A stretch of 64,000 bases of DNA from Spodoptera frugiperda (lineage: Eukaryota > Arthropoda > Insecta > Lepidoptera > Noctuidae), in assembly GCF_023101765.2 (NCBI RefSeq), contig NC_064228.1, positions 7,613,501 to 7,677,500 of the forward strand. Reading direction: 5' to 3'. Of the stretch, positions 11,931 through 24,429 are shown in pieces. How positions within the stretch are numbered: position 1 is the stretch's first letter; every line of letters begins with the position of its first letter. The translations under genes and the position numbers were made by a program. The notes under the pieces are model-generated. The model saw only the letters and a program-made list of their open reading frames with translations, was not told where the DNA came from and made no database searches.

Positions 11931-12609
11931 GTACAGAAGTACAGTACACTATTTGACATGTCTGTTCATGGTCTTTTCTGTCTATCTGCTTTTGAATCCA
12001 GTACCTAAAAAAAGTGACACCTAAAAGTCTTCATAAATAATAAGCCTCTGTCTCATAGATGTAAGCAAAATCTACTTACCACAAATATGGACACAATTAG
12101 ATATTTTGTACTTTATATATATTAATAATAACAAAATCCTTTATTTGTTTAATACACAACAATACTATATATAGTCCAACCAAACTCTTGTTGACGACGG
12201 GAAAAGCGCTCGATATTTTACTGTCAATGTAGCTATGACATCACCAGTTTTACAACAGCAAAACAAAACACCTGGTCCCCTTTTGTTCAGCATGTAACCT
12301 CAACAAACTATCATTTTCCACTAAGTAAGTTTCTCTGTGAAACAAGTCCGGGCTCCGGGACTCCGGAATCCCGGACTCCGGACATGGTATCCGCAACACT
12401 AGCGGTAGTTACACGCTAGTTTATGGTCTATACCACAGATTAAATATATGTTTTATGTGCTTTACTCGCAGTGCAAATGTTTGAGTGTTTTATTAATAGC
12501 TACGTTTAACAAATAACTAAATATTAACAAGAGAAAATCAATATGATTTATATTATTGTTGATTTATGATTAGATTCTTTCAATTAATTTCATATTTAAG
12601 TCTCACTGC

Positions 12610-12680
12610 CAATAGAAAACTGTTGAAAGCAAATCCTCCGTTAACGTCGGTCACCGGTGACCACCACGGCGTTCAATTAT
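12610..12680 (+). repeat. Old repeat shared with 63785-63855
   Basis: AAACTGTTGAAAGCAAATCC, TCCGTTAACGTCGGTCAC. Contains the 14-bp palindrome GGTCACCGGTGACC (12649-12662), absent from the other copy. Confidence 0.55.
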
Positions 12681-12979
12681 TTTCTCAATTATTTATAGTT
12701 ATTTTCAAAAACCAATTCTATTAATTTTCCATTATTTTTACAAAATAATATAGCCTATATATGTATAGGTATAGTAAGTTCCAAAATGTCTGCCCTAAAA
12801 TTCACCAAAATTCCTGCTACGGTGAACAGCAATTAATGAATGCACAATAAACCTGGCTTTTCCCGGCGTGGGTGCATTTACAATCACATTATTTTACATA
12901 CACATCGCACTAAGCCCGGACAGTAATTTGTGCGCAAAAAATCTATAGTTCCGTGCGGAAATGTAATATATCTTGTGCA

Positions 12980-13213
12980 GTGATACCACGGCCTCACCGA
13001 AAACCGACGTGAAACAACGTTTGCGTTGTGTGAGTGAGGTTACCGGAGGCACAATTCCCCCCTTCTTAATCTTCCCAATCCCCGATTCTCCAACAACTCT
13101 TAAATTCCTAAACCCCAAAAGGCCGGTAACACGCTTGTAACGCCTCTGGTGTTTTAAGTGTCCATGGGCGGCGGCGATTGCTTATCATCAGGTGATACGT
13201 CTGCTCGTTTACG
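12980..13213 (+). repeat. Family D repeat
   Basis: Includes the upstream part AAACCGACGTGAAACAACG and TGTGAGTGAGGTTACCGGAG, then the shared 3' end up to CTGCTCGTTTACG. Confidence 0.8.
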
Positions 13214-13702
13214 TGTTCCAAAAAGATTTGTTCCGAAGACCGTCCTGGCATTTTCAATTATTTAGAAACCAAAATATGACTGAATGGATCCACAATAGTT
13301 CGTTTTCTCATAAACTATGCAACCAGAATTTCTTACCTTGGAGGATTTTAAAATTTCATACACATTTTTATACCCATCTGACCATCAAATGCTGAATGGC
13401 TGGACGATTTCGGCAACCACTAGATTTTTATTACAGACCCGAGTTTTATCGTTTATAGCTGAACGGCTACGTAAAGGTCCGTATCGGATCCGAAGTCCGA
13501 ATTTTCAATATGCTCAAATCGCAAGGGAGTTTAGAATATAATCTTACATATGATTCGTCTTTGAGATATGTTTGTTTTTGTCATTGATCAAGTGGAGTTT
13601 AAGAGATCAGGATTTCTTATCCTAACGTAAAAAGTAGGGTGTTGATCTGTGTGTCAGTCTGTGAAGCATCCTAGTCCCAAGAAATGAATTAAAGAACTAA
13701 TG

Positions 13703-13842
13703 TGAGCATCCATAGCGCGCATTTTTAGCTGAGTCCGTTTCCGCCTGTACTAAGTTATGTCTACTAACGAATATGATTGGTGGAAGCCAAACGCATCAAC
13801 AGCAACGCAGCATAGCACGTCTTTGGTGAAAAAGCTCCTTCA
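13703..13842 (-). mobile_element. MITE, family I, partial
   Basis: Runs from GAGCATCCATAGCGCGCA to GGTGAAAAAGCTCCTTC, inverted relative to 22441. Confidence 0.7.
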
Positions 13843-13892
13843 CTGTTTGACGTGCTAACAGGTCACGTGTCGTTTCCATAAGTTGTTATACG

Positions 13893-14222
13893 ATTGAGCC
13901 CTGCAAAAAATACTAGCAGATCTTTTCGATTATTTTCGAGTGAATCGGTGACGCCTCGCCGATTGTCGAATCGGCGAGGAATCATGGTGGATATCCCACC
14001 CACACGCACGAAGCGCTTCGCTTCAAGCTTCTTTGTGCGAACTGCTAGGGAGAGGAACTCCTTGCCGGAGTCTGTGTTTCCTGATGGGTACAACCTGGGT
14101 GTCTTCAAAGCTCGAGTGAATAGGTTGCTTATGGGCAGACGTGCTCCATCGTAGGCCGCATCATCACTTACCATCAGGTGAGATAGCGGCCAAACGTCGG
14201 CCCATTTAACAATAAAAAAAAA
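13893..14222 (+). mobile_element. Non-LTR retrotransposon C-terminus and 3' UTR (family F)
   Basis: A frame open from 13894 to 14152 encodes FFVRTARERNSLPESVFPDG and YNLGVFKARVNRLLMGRRAPS (shown here in parts), a typical C-terminal end of jockey/CR1-type ORF2 proteins. The 3' UTR ends CGGCCCATTTAACAATAAAA. It is a 5'-truncated copy; the RT domain is absent. It sits directly after a MITE (13703-13842). Confidence 0.8.
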
Positions 14223-14905
14223 AGATTAAACTGAATTAATCTAAAACCTTTAACAAATCACAATGAAACAGTCCAACGCCCTTTATTTTAAAATTAAGGC
14301 TCATAACAGATTAACGGTGCGAAGTTATCAGTTCAGTTACTTCCGAAGTTAGTAGCCTTCTGACGATTTAGATTCCGTCGTTACCAGCACTCGGGTTCTA
14401 AACAAAATTCACAAAATTACCGTTTGATATTAAGTAGACTCTGACCCTTGCTAAAGATACTTTGAGTCCTGCTCTTATTGTTTTAGGAGTGACTTTAGAA
14501 TGGTTTTAGTTTTTGGGGCGATTTGGACTTCAAAAGCGATTTTGAGATTGGTGTGTTTTGTGCTTAGAGTAGTGAAATGTATCGCAAATTCTGTTGTTTA
14601 AGAGCATTCTGTTTCATAAAGGATGCAAGTCAGATAAACTCCTTAAAAAAACAAAGTTAATGGTGAAACAAAACGATATGTAGTATGTTTATTTCTGGGT
14701 GTACGATATCAAACAGTGGTGGGAAACCTGCCCAAAATTTGACGACCCATCCGACTAGAGCCAAATAAACTCGAGAATGGGAGTACCAATCCGATAATTA
14801 TTATTTTTAATATAAAATTATTAGTTTGACACTGGGTCAAACCGTGGCGGATTAATAGTAAAACAAAAACAGTGTAGATGATATGATTAATAATCTTGTG
14901 TTACT

Positions 14906-15023
14906 GTCGTACTCAGAGACATTAAATGATTACATAAACTATTCCTTAGTAACCCTTTTATTCTGAAAACAATTGCTCTAAAGACTGGGTTAAGTAACCA
15001 TTAAATGACTCTCAGTACGACGC
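14906..15023. mobile_element. MITE (family H)
   Basis: About 118 bp with inverted ends GTCGTACTCAGAGACATTAA and, reversed, GTCGTACTGAGAGTCATTTA. Confidence 0.75.
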
Positions 15024-16606
15024 TTATTCTATTAAACTACAACAAACTCGACTAAGATGAATTATCAACATTTTATACTTGAGTAAAAGAAATCCTGAAT
15101 AAAATATGGTCATAGTAACATCTGGTCTCGTTAGCCCATATTTCAAAGGCTCAAGATTAAAGATTTCGAGCTCATCGCGTCTATTAGGACTTATGACTAC
15201 TTAACATTTAGGAAAAGGACCCATTCGTCTTGCTTATTACAAAAAATCCTTCAACAAGAAAAAAAACTTTGCTTAACCACTGTAAAAACCCCTACCACTT
15301 TCAACATAAGGTTCAAAATCGCTCAAAACGGAAGATAAAATAATTTCACAATCGTAAATCACAATTGGCTGACGCATAGCTAACTCCACAAACGTCAAAA
15401 CATAGGTCACAGATGTGTAAATCAAAGATTCCTCGAAATGTGACAATTTTAATGAAGTATTTAACAATAATCACTTTAGTCTCTATTTACATAAGCATAA
15501 GGTTGATATTTCAATAGTTTTAGATATTTAAATGTAACTTTATGGGGTTGTCGCTAGACCAGATGTTGACGGGATAATTATTAAATGCGTTTACGAAGTA
15601 AGTGTTGCGTTTGTGAGTCTGACATAATATTACATGTGTTTTTGTCGCGTGCCTTGTCTGTCTGTCTGTCTGTGTGTTCCTGTCCTCATTTGTAGTGATG
15701 GGATACAGCAAATGTGGTTTTAAATTGAATTATGGACTATTTTTGTTTTGTTTTGAAACGGTGATTTGTAAGAGTGAGAGATTTTTTTAAGGATTTTTTG
15801 TGGAAAGAACATCGGGCATTTTTGTATGGGACACTTACCTACGGCGAACAAAAATAAAATTAGGTACGGTGGATAGGCAATTAAATCTAGTTCACAATGG
15901 TATAGTTCCCATATCTGTGGGTCGTGGCAATAAGGAGAAATTGGACATTTAAAAAATATTTATAAATGTTTTTGGGCAATAATTGAAGAGGAAAAAGGGA
16001 ATCAAAAATAATTAAAACAACATATTTTTCTCTTAACTTTTGGCGAAGGACTGCGATGATGATGACGAAGGACTGCGATGTAGTAAGATAAGCTAGCTAC
16101 CTGCGCGAGCGCAACATAATACCAGTTTTAAGACTATGGGCGAGAGTGAGAACGAAATATGCACATCAACTTGACGGATTTAGTCTGATTGGGTTTATAA
16201 AAATACCACGGAGTGATATTTTAACTTACTGAGCGGTCGTTTAGTAATTAGGAAAAATAGTCAACTTAAAATATCATTTTCATTTTACTAATTATTTCCA
16301 TTTTCCCATTATTGTGAATCAAAATAACTACACAATATTAAATATGATTGCAAACACTATCATTTAAAAATATTTTGGTTTATGTTCGCGACTTTTAAAA
16401 AATCGGGTAAAAAACGCCCGATGTCCTTTATTGTTTTGATTGCGGGTTAAATTGTTTTGTTTCATGACGTTCTTTATAGTAATTTTCTTAACTACTTAGC
16501 TGTTGAACTAGATAGTGTATTTCATGAACTCGTGCAGTTAGAGATTTGAAATAATAAGCTTCTGAACCATATATATTTATTATAGTCTTGACGAAAGTTT
16601 TTTTAA

Positions 16607-16760
16607 AGCGGGAATAGCATCCAATGACTTCTCCCGCCTTTGGTGCGGCGAGAGGGAGTGTCTTACTGACTACAAACTACCCCGACTAAAAAGCAGGAGT
16701 TGGTACTCCTGCTTTTCGAGCTGGAGCCCCGGTAAGCCCGCTAGGTAGTGCAACTCCGGA
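16607..16760 (+). repeat. Family A repeat
   Basis: Direct copy with a duplicated 'GCAGGAGTTGGTACTCCTGC' centre that forms a 10-bp palindrome not seen in the other copies. Confidence 0.8.
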
Positions 16761-16849
16761 CTGAACAACGGTCTACATAATACACATTTTGATGTGTGTG
16801 TAATATCAAAAGTTCCGTAAAATACTACAGTTTATTGAAACTGCAAGTT

Positions 16850-17255
16850 CTATGTACCATCCACTGGAATGATACCCTATGTTTATATATATAATTCTTC
16901 TGTAAGTGTGTATGTCACTGAACTTCTCTTTAACGACTGGACCGATTTTGATGAAATTTTTTATGTGTGTTCAAGAGGATCTGAGAATGGTTTAGATTCA
17001 CAATTTTGTCCGCCGGACAATGTTTTTTTTAATTAACTTTTAATTTATTAGTAGTTGTTGATTTTGGAATGTTTTACATTGGATCCAACAGACGGCGGTA
17101 CCATCGCAGTGTCAAATATTATGACGTTAGATAGTGTCATAACATTTGAATAATAATTTTCATCAAAAAGGTCCAGAATGTTTTAGCTTATCAAAAAAAA
17201 AAATTCAAATTAAAGACGTGTAGACAGGACAACGTCTGTCGAGTCCGCTAGTAAT
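16850..17255 (+). mobile_element. Helitron-like or other non-autonomous element
   Basis: TTTAACGACTGGACCGATTT, GATGAAATTTTTTATGTGTG and the end CAACGTCTGTCGAGTCCGCT AGT resemble lepidopteran elements of the same kind as 28008. Start uncertain. Confidence 0.5.
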
Positions 17256-17810
17256 AGCATAAAAACAACGCCCCCTACCAGTAAAATCTCCTAATCAACT
17301 TAAATTTTTGAAAACCCATAACACTAAAACCAATCACACACACACACAAATTCACATAAAAAAGTACAATCGCACACAAAATATTTAAGCGAAACTTTTA
17401 TTTTTTACGTTTCTATCGCCCTTCGGTCGGGGGCCGTTGCGTGAATTTTTTAATCGCAACGAAATGAAACAATGGTACAATGAGAACGAGAATGGCCGAA
17501 ATTGTGTGAAAGATTCATAAGGAACCGCCCGATTCCGAAATTCCGAAATTGCTCTCTCATCTTGCGTTGCGTAGGAATGGGATAAGGTGCCGTTTTCAGG
17601 TATATTTTGTCGGCGATTGTACTTTTGTTGTGTTTAATAAAATTGCCTGCAGTAATTTGTATGTAAATTGTGTTTTTAGCACAATTACTGTCATAGACTG
17701 AACAAAATTTAAAAAATAAATTTGGCTAACTTTGGGCAGGTAACCAAATTATATTTTTAAATTTTTACTAGATACTCCAGACATTTAATTAGCAGTTGCA
17801 ATCATGCAAC

Positions 17811-18071
17811 GTCACGCCTTTTATCCCTGAAGAGGTAGGCAGAGTCGCACATTACGGCAGTGCATGTCTGTATTCTGTCTTTTCACCATTTGTGTTATAA
17901 GTCCCATGTAAAAGGGGGTGAGCCTATTGCTAAACTTATGTATACTCCGTGCTACCTCTGAGAAATTTTCGAAAAACTGAAAAAAGCCCAGTAATAATTT
18001 GCCCGACCCGGGAATCGAACCCGAGACCCCTTGTCAGTTGCACTTGTGGCCACTCGACCAGCAAGGCAGTC
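17811..18071 (-). mobile_element. SINE, family B, near full length
   Basis: Inverted copy with B box GGAATCGAACCCGAGACCCC (complement) and A box CCACTCGACCAGCAAGG. The tail hairpin is altered to CCCTGAAGAGG. Confidence 0.85.
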
Positions 18072-18654
18072 AAGAGTTGTATTCATTGACATTGTAATTG
18101 TAGCTTCTTACTATAAAAAAGTAGTACCGAAACACTTTAGTCACTAACTGTACATGTCATGTACCTACAACAAAAAAAAAAAGTACAAATTACTCCGTCC
18201 TTCTCATAATGAGACTGCTAAACATTTACAGAGTACACAACAACATTACAGTTACAGTACATGTTAATTATTAAAATATAAATTACAACTCGCGAGTGAT
18301 GACCCTAGCATTAGGGCTGCTAATACGCGGTAATCTCGTTCCCCCTCACCGTTACCGTTACTGGGTCAGTCGAGTAATTCCACGTTACTCTTTTATTTAC
18401 TCTTTTTGTTTCGTAGAAAAGGGAAGGGTGGGTGATGGGTGAATTGGTATGGTGAAGTCGATTGTGTTTTTTTTTTTGCTTTTGTCTGTGCGTTTGTGAT
18501 GTGTTGTTTTTAATAGTTATAGTTTAGTGGATCGTGCTTTTACTAGTTACTATCTATTTTAGTTATCGTGTATTAAAGAGCGAAAATATTCTCAATAGGA
18601 TAGTTGACTAATTTTTATTTTAATGCTAGACGGGAATTGAAATAAAAATGTAGA

Positions 18655-18863
18655 TTATTTTAAAATGTTAGACACGTGTATTTTTTATTTTATTACAAAA
18701 AAAAAATACTTTCGAAGATAAATTGATTTGAAGACTCTAACTAAGAATCTAAGTATTTTATCAGATATGACAAAAAAAAAATTGTCTACCTAAATATTTT
18801 TTCATTACATAACTGACGGGCTACATAGATTTTTAATTTTCAAACCCCGTCATCATCCCGATT
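18655..18863 (+). mobile_element. MITE, family J
   Basis: From TTAGACACGTGTATTTT to GATTTTTAATTTTCAAACCC and CGTCATCATCCCG, with a deleted centre. Confidence 0.65.
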
Positions 18864-19213
18864 CCCAAACACTAAGTTCAATTCTAGATTCCGTATTATT
18901 GCTTCTTTGCATTTTGCTTACCTGCAAAGTAGCAATAACAGGTTGCTTAACCTGGGTATCAAGCCAAGATCCTTTAGTTACCTCTAATGCGTGTCGCACT
19001 TGCAGCCATTTTAACGGCAAATATTTTAACTGAAAAATATTTAATGAACAAGAAAATTAAAGCAACGCAATCATCATCGCGTTAATTAGTAACAGATCCC
19101 TTGTGGCAACCCTAGCCATAGGGTTGGTACTTGATAAGAGAATTTTAAAATTTAATTAATTGATGGCAACCCTTTGTTTTGTTAGATTGCAATGTGTTTT
19201 GTGTGCACGAGAT

Positions 19214-19264
19214 GGGTCAAAAATGTTTTTGTCTGTGGGCCATGTCAAAAACATTTTTGGACCC
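19214..19264. repeat. 18/19-bp inverted repeat, 14-nt loop
   Basis: GGGTCAAAAATGTTTTTG (19214-19231) pairs with 19246-19264 apart from one bulged base. Confidence 0.9.
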
Positions 19265-19890
19265 TGCAATTTTCGTATCTAATTAATACTTTGAAAAGTT
19301 AATTCAGGAAACGGGTAGGTTTATAATAATAGGTGGGTAAAATATTTTTCTATTCAACCTACATAGTTATGTCCTATTACGTCTATTCCGTCTCAATCGT
19401 TCCAGCTATTTCAGAGATTACCCAGAACAAACAGACACACTGACAAAAATTAAAAAACAATATAATTTAGTTGTAGGTATCGTAAGTATAATCATATGGA
19501 TGTACTAAAAAGCAATTATCTCAATAATTTTATTTATTAGTCTAGATTTCCATTTTAAAATTAAGATAGATAACACCTACTTCCTATCTAACTACTCGGA
19601 GAAAAAATACCGAAACAAACTCAAATGTCATGTAAAAAAAAATAGAAAAAGGTACTCTTATACAAGTGGAATCAATTTGGCACTGCCTCCGCTAACCTGT
19701 AGAGCTGTGTACCGACGGCAAATTAACTTTAGCACTCTAGCAATTGAATTTTATTTGTTACTCATGAACTATGGCGAAAAATTTTTTGAATGTATTTTTT
19801 TTTTGGCTCATGTACCTAAGTAGTTACACAGTTTATATACGTCCCATGTAATCGTAATTAGGTGTATAAGCTTATTGTTTGTATAACAGG

Positions 19891-20035
19891 GTAGGTATAA
19901 TTCCAGACTCAGTGCTCCGTTTCTGTGTTACTAAACCGATAAATGCCTAAAATATTTTACCCGATTTAGAAATTGAACTTAAGACCCTTTTGCCTAGCAG
20001 TCGCGTTTGTAAAAATTCGACCGACGAGGCAGTAA
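19891..20035 (-). mobile_element. SINE, family B, decayed head part
   Basis: Only the head and middle are recognisable (AATTCCAGACTCAGTGCTCC, then AAGACCCTTTTGCCTAGCAG and CCGACGAGGCAGT). It is followed at 20040-20195 by a retroelement tail ending TTTTGAAGTCGGTTAAAAA. Confidence 0.65.
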
Positions 20036-20518
20036 ATAGTAGAAACAATTTTGTTAAAAAAAGGAACCTAAAAAGGAAGTCTGGAAATGTGTTGAAAATT
20101 ACATCAAAATTGGTTCACCCAAACACGAGATAATCGCGCACAAACATACATATGAACAGGGTCAATCCAGTCCTCCTTTTTGAAGTCGGTTAAAAATACT
20201 CTAAAATATTACTTTTACTTTTTTCCCTGTCTGTTTGTTTGTGTTGGTTAAACGACAAACAAATCGGCATTTTTTGTTATGATATTTTTGGTATCCGGAT
20301 TGGTTTGTTTAAAGTACACACAAAATTGTTGGATTTATTTGTTTACGTTTTTAAATTGATTGATAGTGGTCTACAAATATTGATTCATTGGTCGATTTAA
20401 TAACTGAATAGTTTTCATCATTTTATTTTGCATTCCCATTAAAATACGGAACTTATTGGAAAAAATCAGGACACTATTCTACATCGCATACTGTTTTAAA
20501 GAATAAATGGACACAGGT

Positions 20519-20668
20519 TAGAAGCTGTGGAATACCTAGCGGATTTACCGGGGCTCCGGCTCGAAAAGCAGGAGTAGGAACGGCGTGGTTTTTTGTCAGT
20601 AAGAGTCTGACACTCTCTCCCGCTACGCCCAAGGCGTGAGCAGGTATTGGATGATTATTTGCCGTAAA
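20519..20668 (-). repeat. Family A repeat
   Basis: Inverted copy starting AGAAGCTGTGGAATACCTAG and ending before an A10 run. Confidence 0.8.
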
Positions 20669-21799
20669 AAAAAAAACGACATCGACCCCGATATCCCATA
20701 TTCAGTAGTCTCACTTATATTTATAACCACTCCACTGCCAAACTAAGCTATCAAGTAATAAATACAAATGATCCAGAAACTAATTTAATCAAAAAGTAAT
20801 CTCCTTCAATGACTGCTACACATCACCTACGTACGAGGAGACTGCAGACGCTGCGCTCCTCGTCGTGTAAACTATCCCCCTTAGTCAAATGCTATCATCT
20901 CCCCGCCTAGCGCCTATCCGCTACGTAAATATTACTTGAGATTTGTAGGGCGACTGTAAGGTAGGAAAAAATAGGACTTCTCTATAATTTTGTACAGCGA
21001 TGCAGTTATTTATTGTGATAGAACAGATTGAGCTGATAAGATATGATTTTTTTATAGTTATGTACAGTGGAGGAAATATCCGCTTGATTATTTTAAGATT
21101 TTGTTGCTTGAACCCAGCAAAGCCTTTAGAGAGAGTCTAGAGAGTGGACCTTATCACGTACCTACAAGCAACCGTTAACTTAGTGGTGGGCAGGCGCATG
21201 TGATGACTGTTATACGTTGCTAGTAATGGACCGAATCCCGAACTTCAGTGATCATTCTTGAACTCTCTTACCATCTGATTAGCGAGATTTAAGAAAGGGA
21301 ATGCTATGCAATAACAAATACTTGACAATTTATACAAATATTATTTCAATGCTAGTCAAACGAAAGAATCAAATAGAAAAAGTAATTTATGGGTTTGACT
21401 TAATCTTTGTCTTAATTTGTTAATCCTATACATCAACTTAAACTGTTACACTCGTTCGGCTAGCATTTAAATGTCATTTTGACCAGAGTTCTTATATTCT
21501 ATTTAGTATTCGACTTGTTCTTACCAAACCATGGTTACTCTATACAAGATGAGTAAAAAAGTAAGAAGACTAGGGCGACACGGCTTGCTTCACATAGGTA
21601 GGAGGTACCTATCTATATAGTATACCGTGTTTCTTGCACCAGCTAGGAGCGAAGGCAAATATGCATTAAATAATATTGATTCAGTCGTCCTTCCTGTCTA
21701 ACTCATTTTAAAGGGATTTAGCGTGAATGTTAGATTATTTTTGTGTGTGAACTTAAAGTTTTAGTGTGTCGGCTTTGCTTACGTTAAGAAGTATTATTA

Positions 21800-22035
21800 T
21801 TAATGGAATTTATCAAAATCACTACTTACGGGGATGCCTACGTCATAGTAGCTTTAAGCTTGCAAAGCCCGATCGGTTTAAAAATGACAAACTTTCATCC
21901 CCTATTTTATCCTCTTGGAGGTAGAATTGATCAAAATCCTGCCTTAGCGGACGCCTACGTCATACATAACATCCACCAGTGATTTGGGCTGTAGGTTGAT
22001 AGATCACTATGTCAGTCAGTCAGTCAGTCACCTTT
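21800..22035 (+). repeat. Retroelement-like tail with internal repeat and (AGTC)5
   Basis: Two related units (ATCAAAATCACTACTTACGG and, 120 bp on, ATCAAAATCCTGCCTTAGCG, each followed by GCCTACGTCAT). It ends with (AGTC)n at 22013-22030. Resembles 3' tails of moth non-LTR elements. Confidence 0.55.
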
Positions 22036-22440
22036 GAGTTTGTATATTTAGATGGATTTTGAAGATATTTGACTGTAATGACAAATGGCATAAATACGTA
22101 TTTGTACCTAGTTGCTTTTTTTACATCGATGTCTCGGTTTGACTCAGTCGAAAATCGATCCCACGACATATCCATTCTATCAACTAGAGAATAGTTTAAA
22201 CTACAAACTGAACCACAAACTCGATACGAACGACGTACAGTAAAGTCTTCGGTTCGATTCCCGCGCGGCTGTCAGTTAAGCAGACAATTAACTTAAAGTC
22301 ACCAAGTTTAGTTCCAGCCTCGAAGGTAGCGGGTTCATTCCCGATGCATTGTTTAATTGACACACCGTTAGCGTGCAGTTAGATAATTGTCACTGTCTTG
22401 TGGTTAGTTTAAACTTTAGTTAAATTTAACTTTAGTGTAA

Positions 22441-22744
22441 GGGTGCTTTTCCACCACAGATGTGCTATGCTACGTTGCTGTGGATGCGTTTGGCTTTCAC
22501 CAAATATATTTATTTGTGCACGTAGCTTAGCACTGGTGAAAAACGGACTCAGCTAAGCTATGGTTTTTATATAAAAAGATGCGTGCAATAGATGGCCTAG
22601 TATCGATATATCACTCAAGCTGCGCATGTTCCTCGCACATCTACCTAGCTTAGTATCAGTGGAAACGGTCACATAATTTCACATCTTACCTATTACATCT
22701 TCGTTGCATAGCTACAGACCACATCTCTGATGGAAAAGCGCCCT
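22441..22744. mobile_element. MITE (family I), full length
   Basis: 304 bp bounded by inverted ends: GGGTGCTTTTCCACCACAGA at the left and the complement of AGGGCGCTTTTCCATCAGAG at the right (about 24 bp with few mismatches). Interior has several TAGCTTAGTATCAGTGG-like modules. No coding frame. Defines the family for the partial copies. Confidence 0.82.
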
Positions 22745-23104
22745 CAAAAAGCCATTTATTGTAATCTCATTAATGAAAATCAAACCACGTACTACCAAAG
22801 CCTGAAAAAGCGAGAAAACTTGAACAATTTCCTTCCCATTACATTCACCTCACCATCGGAATTCCCATAAATATTTCCATGTGAAAATGGCGAATTAAAA
22901 ATTAACGAGAATTTTGTAAAAAATACGGCCTCCGCCCGTGGGGAGTTTAATTATTACAAGACCCGGGTTTTTGGGCCGAAATTAATTATAACAATCAGCT
23001 TTGTTAAGTACATGTCTTTTTTAGGTATTATTTGTAATTTCTCGACTGATAATGTTCTTGTTTTGAAAATGTATTGGACGGTTATAATGATGGTAATTCC
23101 TTAA

Positions 23105-23465
23105 TAGGGATGATGATGGCGTAAGAAAATTAAAAATCTATTTAATCCGTCGTCAGTTAGAATGAATAAGTATTAAACACGTATTTTTTTCAAAGAAGAT
23201 AACAATACTTACATAAAACGACACAGAATTTCACCGCCGTACTCAGAGTCATTTAACGATTACTTAACCCAGTCCATAGCAATTGTTTTCGATACAAAAT
23301 CGTTACTAAGAAATAGTTTAAGCAATTATTAAGTAAGCAGTAAGAATGGTTTGCTACCATTCACGCATCATTTCTATGTATAAAATATACCTAGAAGTGA
23401 CATCACGCGATATTTCAATTCAATATATCTTCAAAATACGAGTCTAATATTTTGAAAAATCCTAT
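23105..23465 (-). mobile_element. MITE, family J, with nested family H element
   Basis: Starts AGGGATGATGATGGCGTAAG and ends TCTAATATTTTGAAAAATCC; contains TTTCTATGTATAAAATATAC as at 40230. Confidence 0.65.
23234..23345. mobile_element. MITE, family H, nested in family J
   Basis: CCGCCGTACTCAGAGTCATT at the left; the right end has decayed. It interrupts the family J element 23105-23465. Confidence 0.65.
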
Positions 23466-23745
23466 AAGATGGACCTGAAAATAAAAATTTGTCATCTACC
23501 CAACGAAAAAAACTGCGCAGTCCCATGTTAAATTATAATATTCCCCCATAAAGTCCAGGATTAAAAAACTAGTCAGACTGCCAATCTTTAAACTAAGTAA
23601 GTATATAAGAAATATATCCAGTTCATATTCTCTTAGATAACTGAATTTTTCAGCTGTATTCTGCCAATTTCATGGACTCGAGCAATCCTGGCTTGCATGC
23701 AAATAAAATTGTCTCGGTCAGTCCTGAAAGTTTCAGCTTTGTAAC

Positions 23746-24429
23746 GGGTGTCCCAACAAGAACGCAAGATTTAAAATTGGCGGCATTCGAAGGGTCATTG
23801 TTTGACATTTGAACAAGTGTTATTGTTTGTTAGTATAAGGTACGAGGTTAGTAAAAATGGAGCTCTACACGATTAAAAATGAGGCAGGTCAAGCGCAAAC
23901 AGTCAATCATGGTGTTCGGTATCGTAAAATGATAACGAGTTTTTTCGTACCTCGAATTGAAGAAATGAATTTGGAGGGCATGTGGTTTCAACAAGATAGC
24001 GCCACATGTCATACAGCCAGAGAAACAATTAAATTGCTGCATCAGTCATGTCCCGGTCGTGTTATTTCACGTTTTGGAGACCAGAATTGGCCGCCTAGAT
24101 CACGTAATTTATCAACATTAGACTTTTTTCTTTGGGGTTTCTTAAAGTCGATGGTTTATGCGAATAAGCCGACGACGACTCGAGCCTTAAAAAGGAAATT
24201 GGACGCTGTATTAATGAAATACCGCAGCATTTATGCAAAACGGTCATTGAAAATTTCATTGAAAGATCGCGTATGTTTCAGCAAACCAGCGGCAGCCATC
24301 TGCCCGTTGTATTGTTCCATAGATAACCTCATCCTCTCTACTTTACGATATAATAAAGCTTTCATGATTTTTTTAATAATATCTTCGTTTTATTTAAAAT
24401 TTAAATCTTGCGTTCTTGTTGGGACACCC
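23746..24429 (+). mobile_element. Mariner-type transposon, internally deleted
   Basis: Bounded by 30-bp perfect inverted repeats: GGGTGTCCCAACAAGAACGC... at 23746-23775 and its complement at 24400-24429. TA follows the right end; the left flank is TAAC, so the TA duplication is clean only on one side. The element is 684 bp, about half the size of a full mariner-type copy, because most of the N-terminal half of the transposase gene is missing while both ends are intact. Such derivatives can be moved in trans by a full-length relative. Confidence 0.88.
23857..24326 (+). pseudogene. Mariner transposase remnant, DD41D spacing
   Basis: Starts MELYTIK, the usual N-terminus of this transposase group, then jumps in frame to NEAGQAQTVNHGVRYRKMI. 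The helix-turn-helix and the first catalytic Asp region are lost. It keeps WFQQDSATCHTA (Asp 47) and LSTLDFFLWG (Asp 89), 41 residues apart, a spacing reported for the rosa-like DD41D clade. Near 24210 a frameshift moves the true C-terminus (IPQHLCKTVIENFIERS, ending LPVVLFHR) to another frame, with its stop at 24324-24326. The gene cannot encode active transposase. Confidence 0.85.

Larger units (their letters stand above)
15024..23100. other. AT-rich intronic DNA between repeats
   Basis: Outside listed elements: (TGTC)5 at 15656-15676, a (CA)7 run at 17335-17348, a GC-richer unique stretch 17400-17600, and a retroelement tail 20040-20195. No exon of the hnRNP L gene or other gene was recognised. 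Confidence 0.5.
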
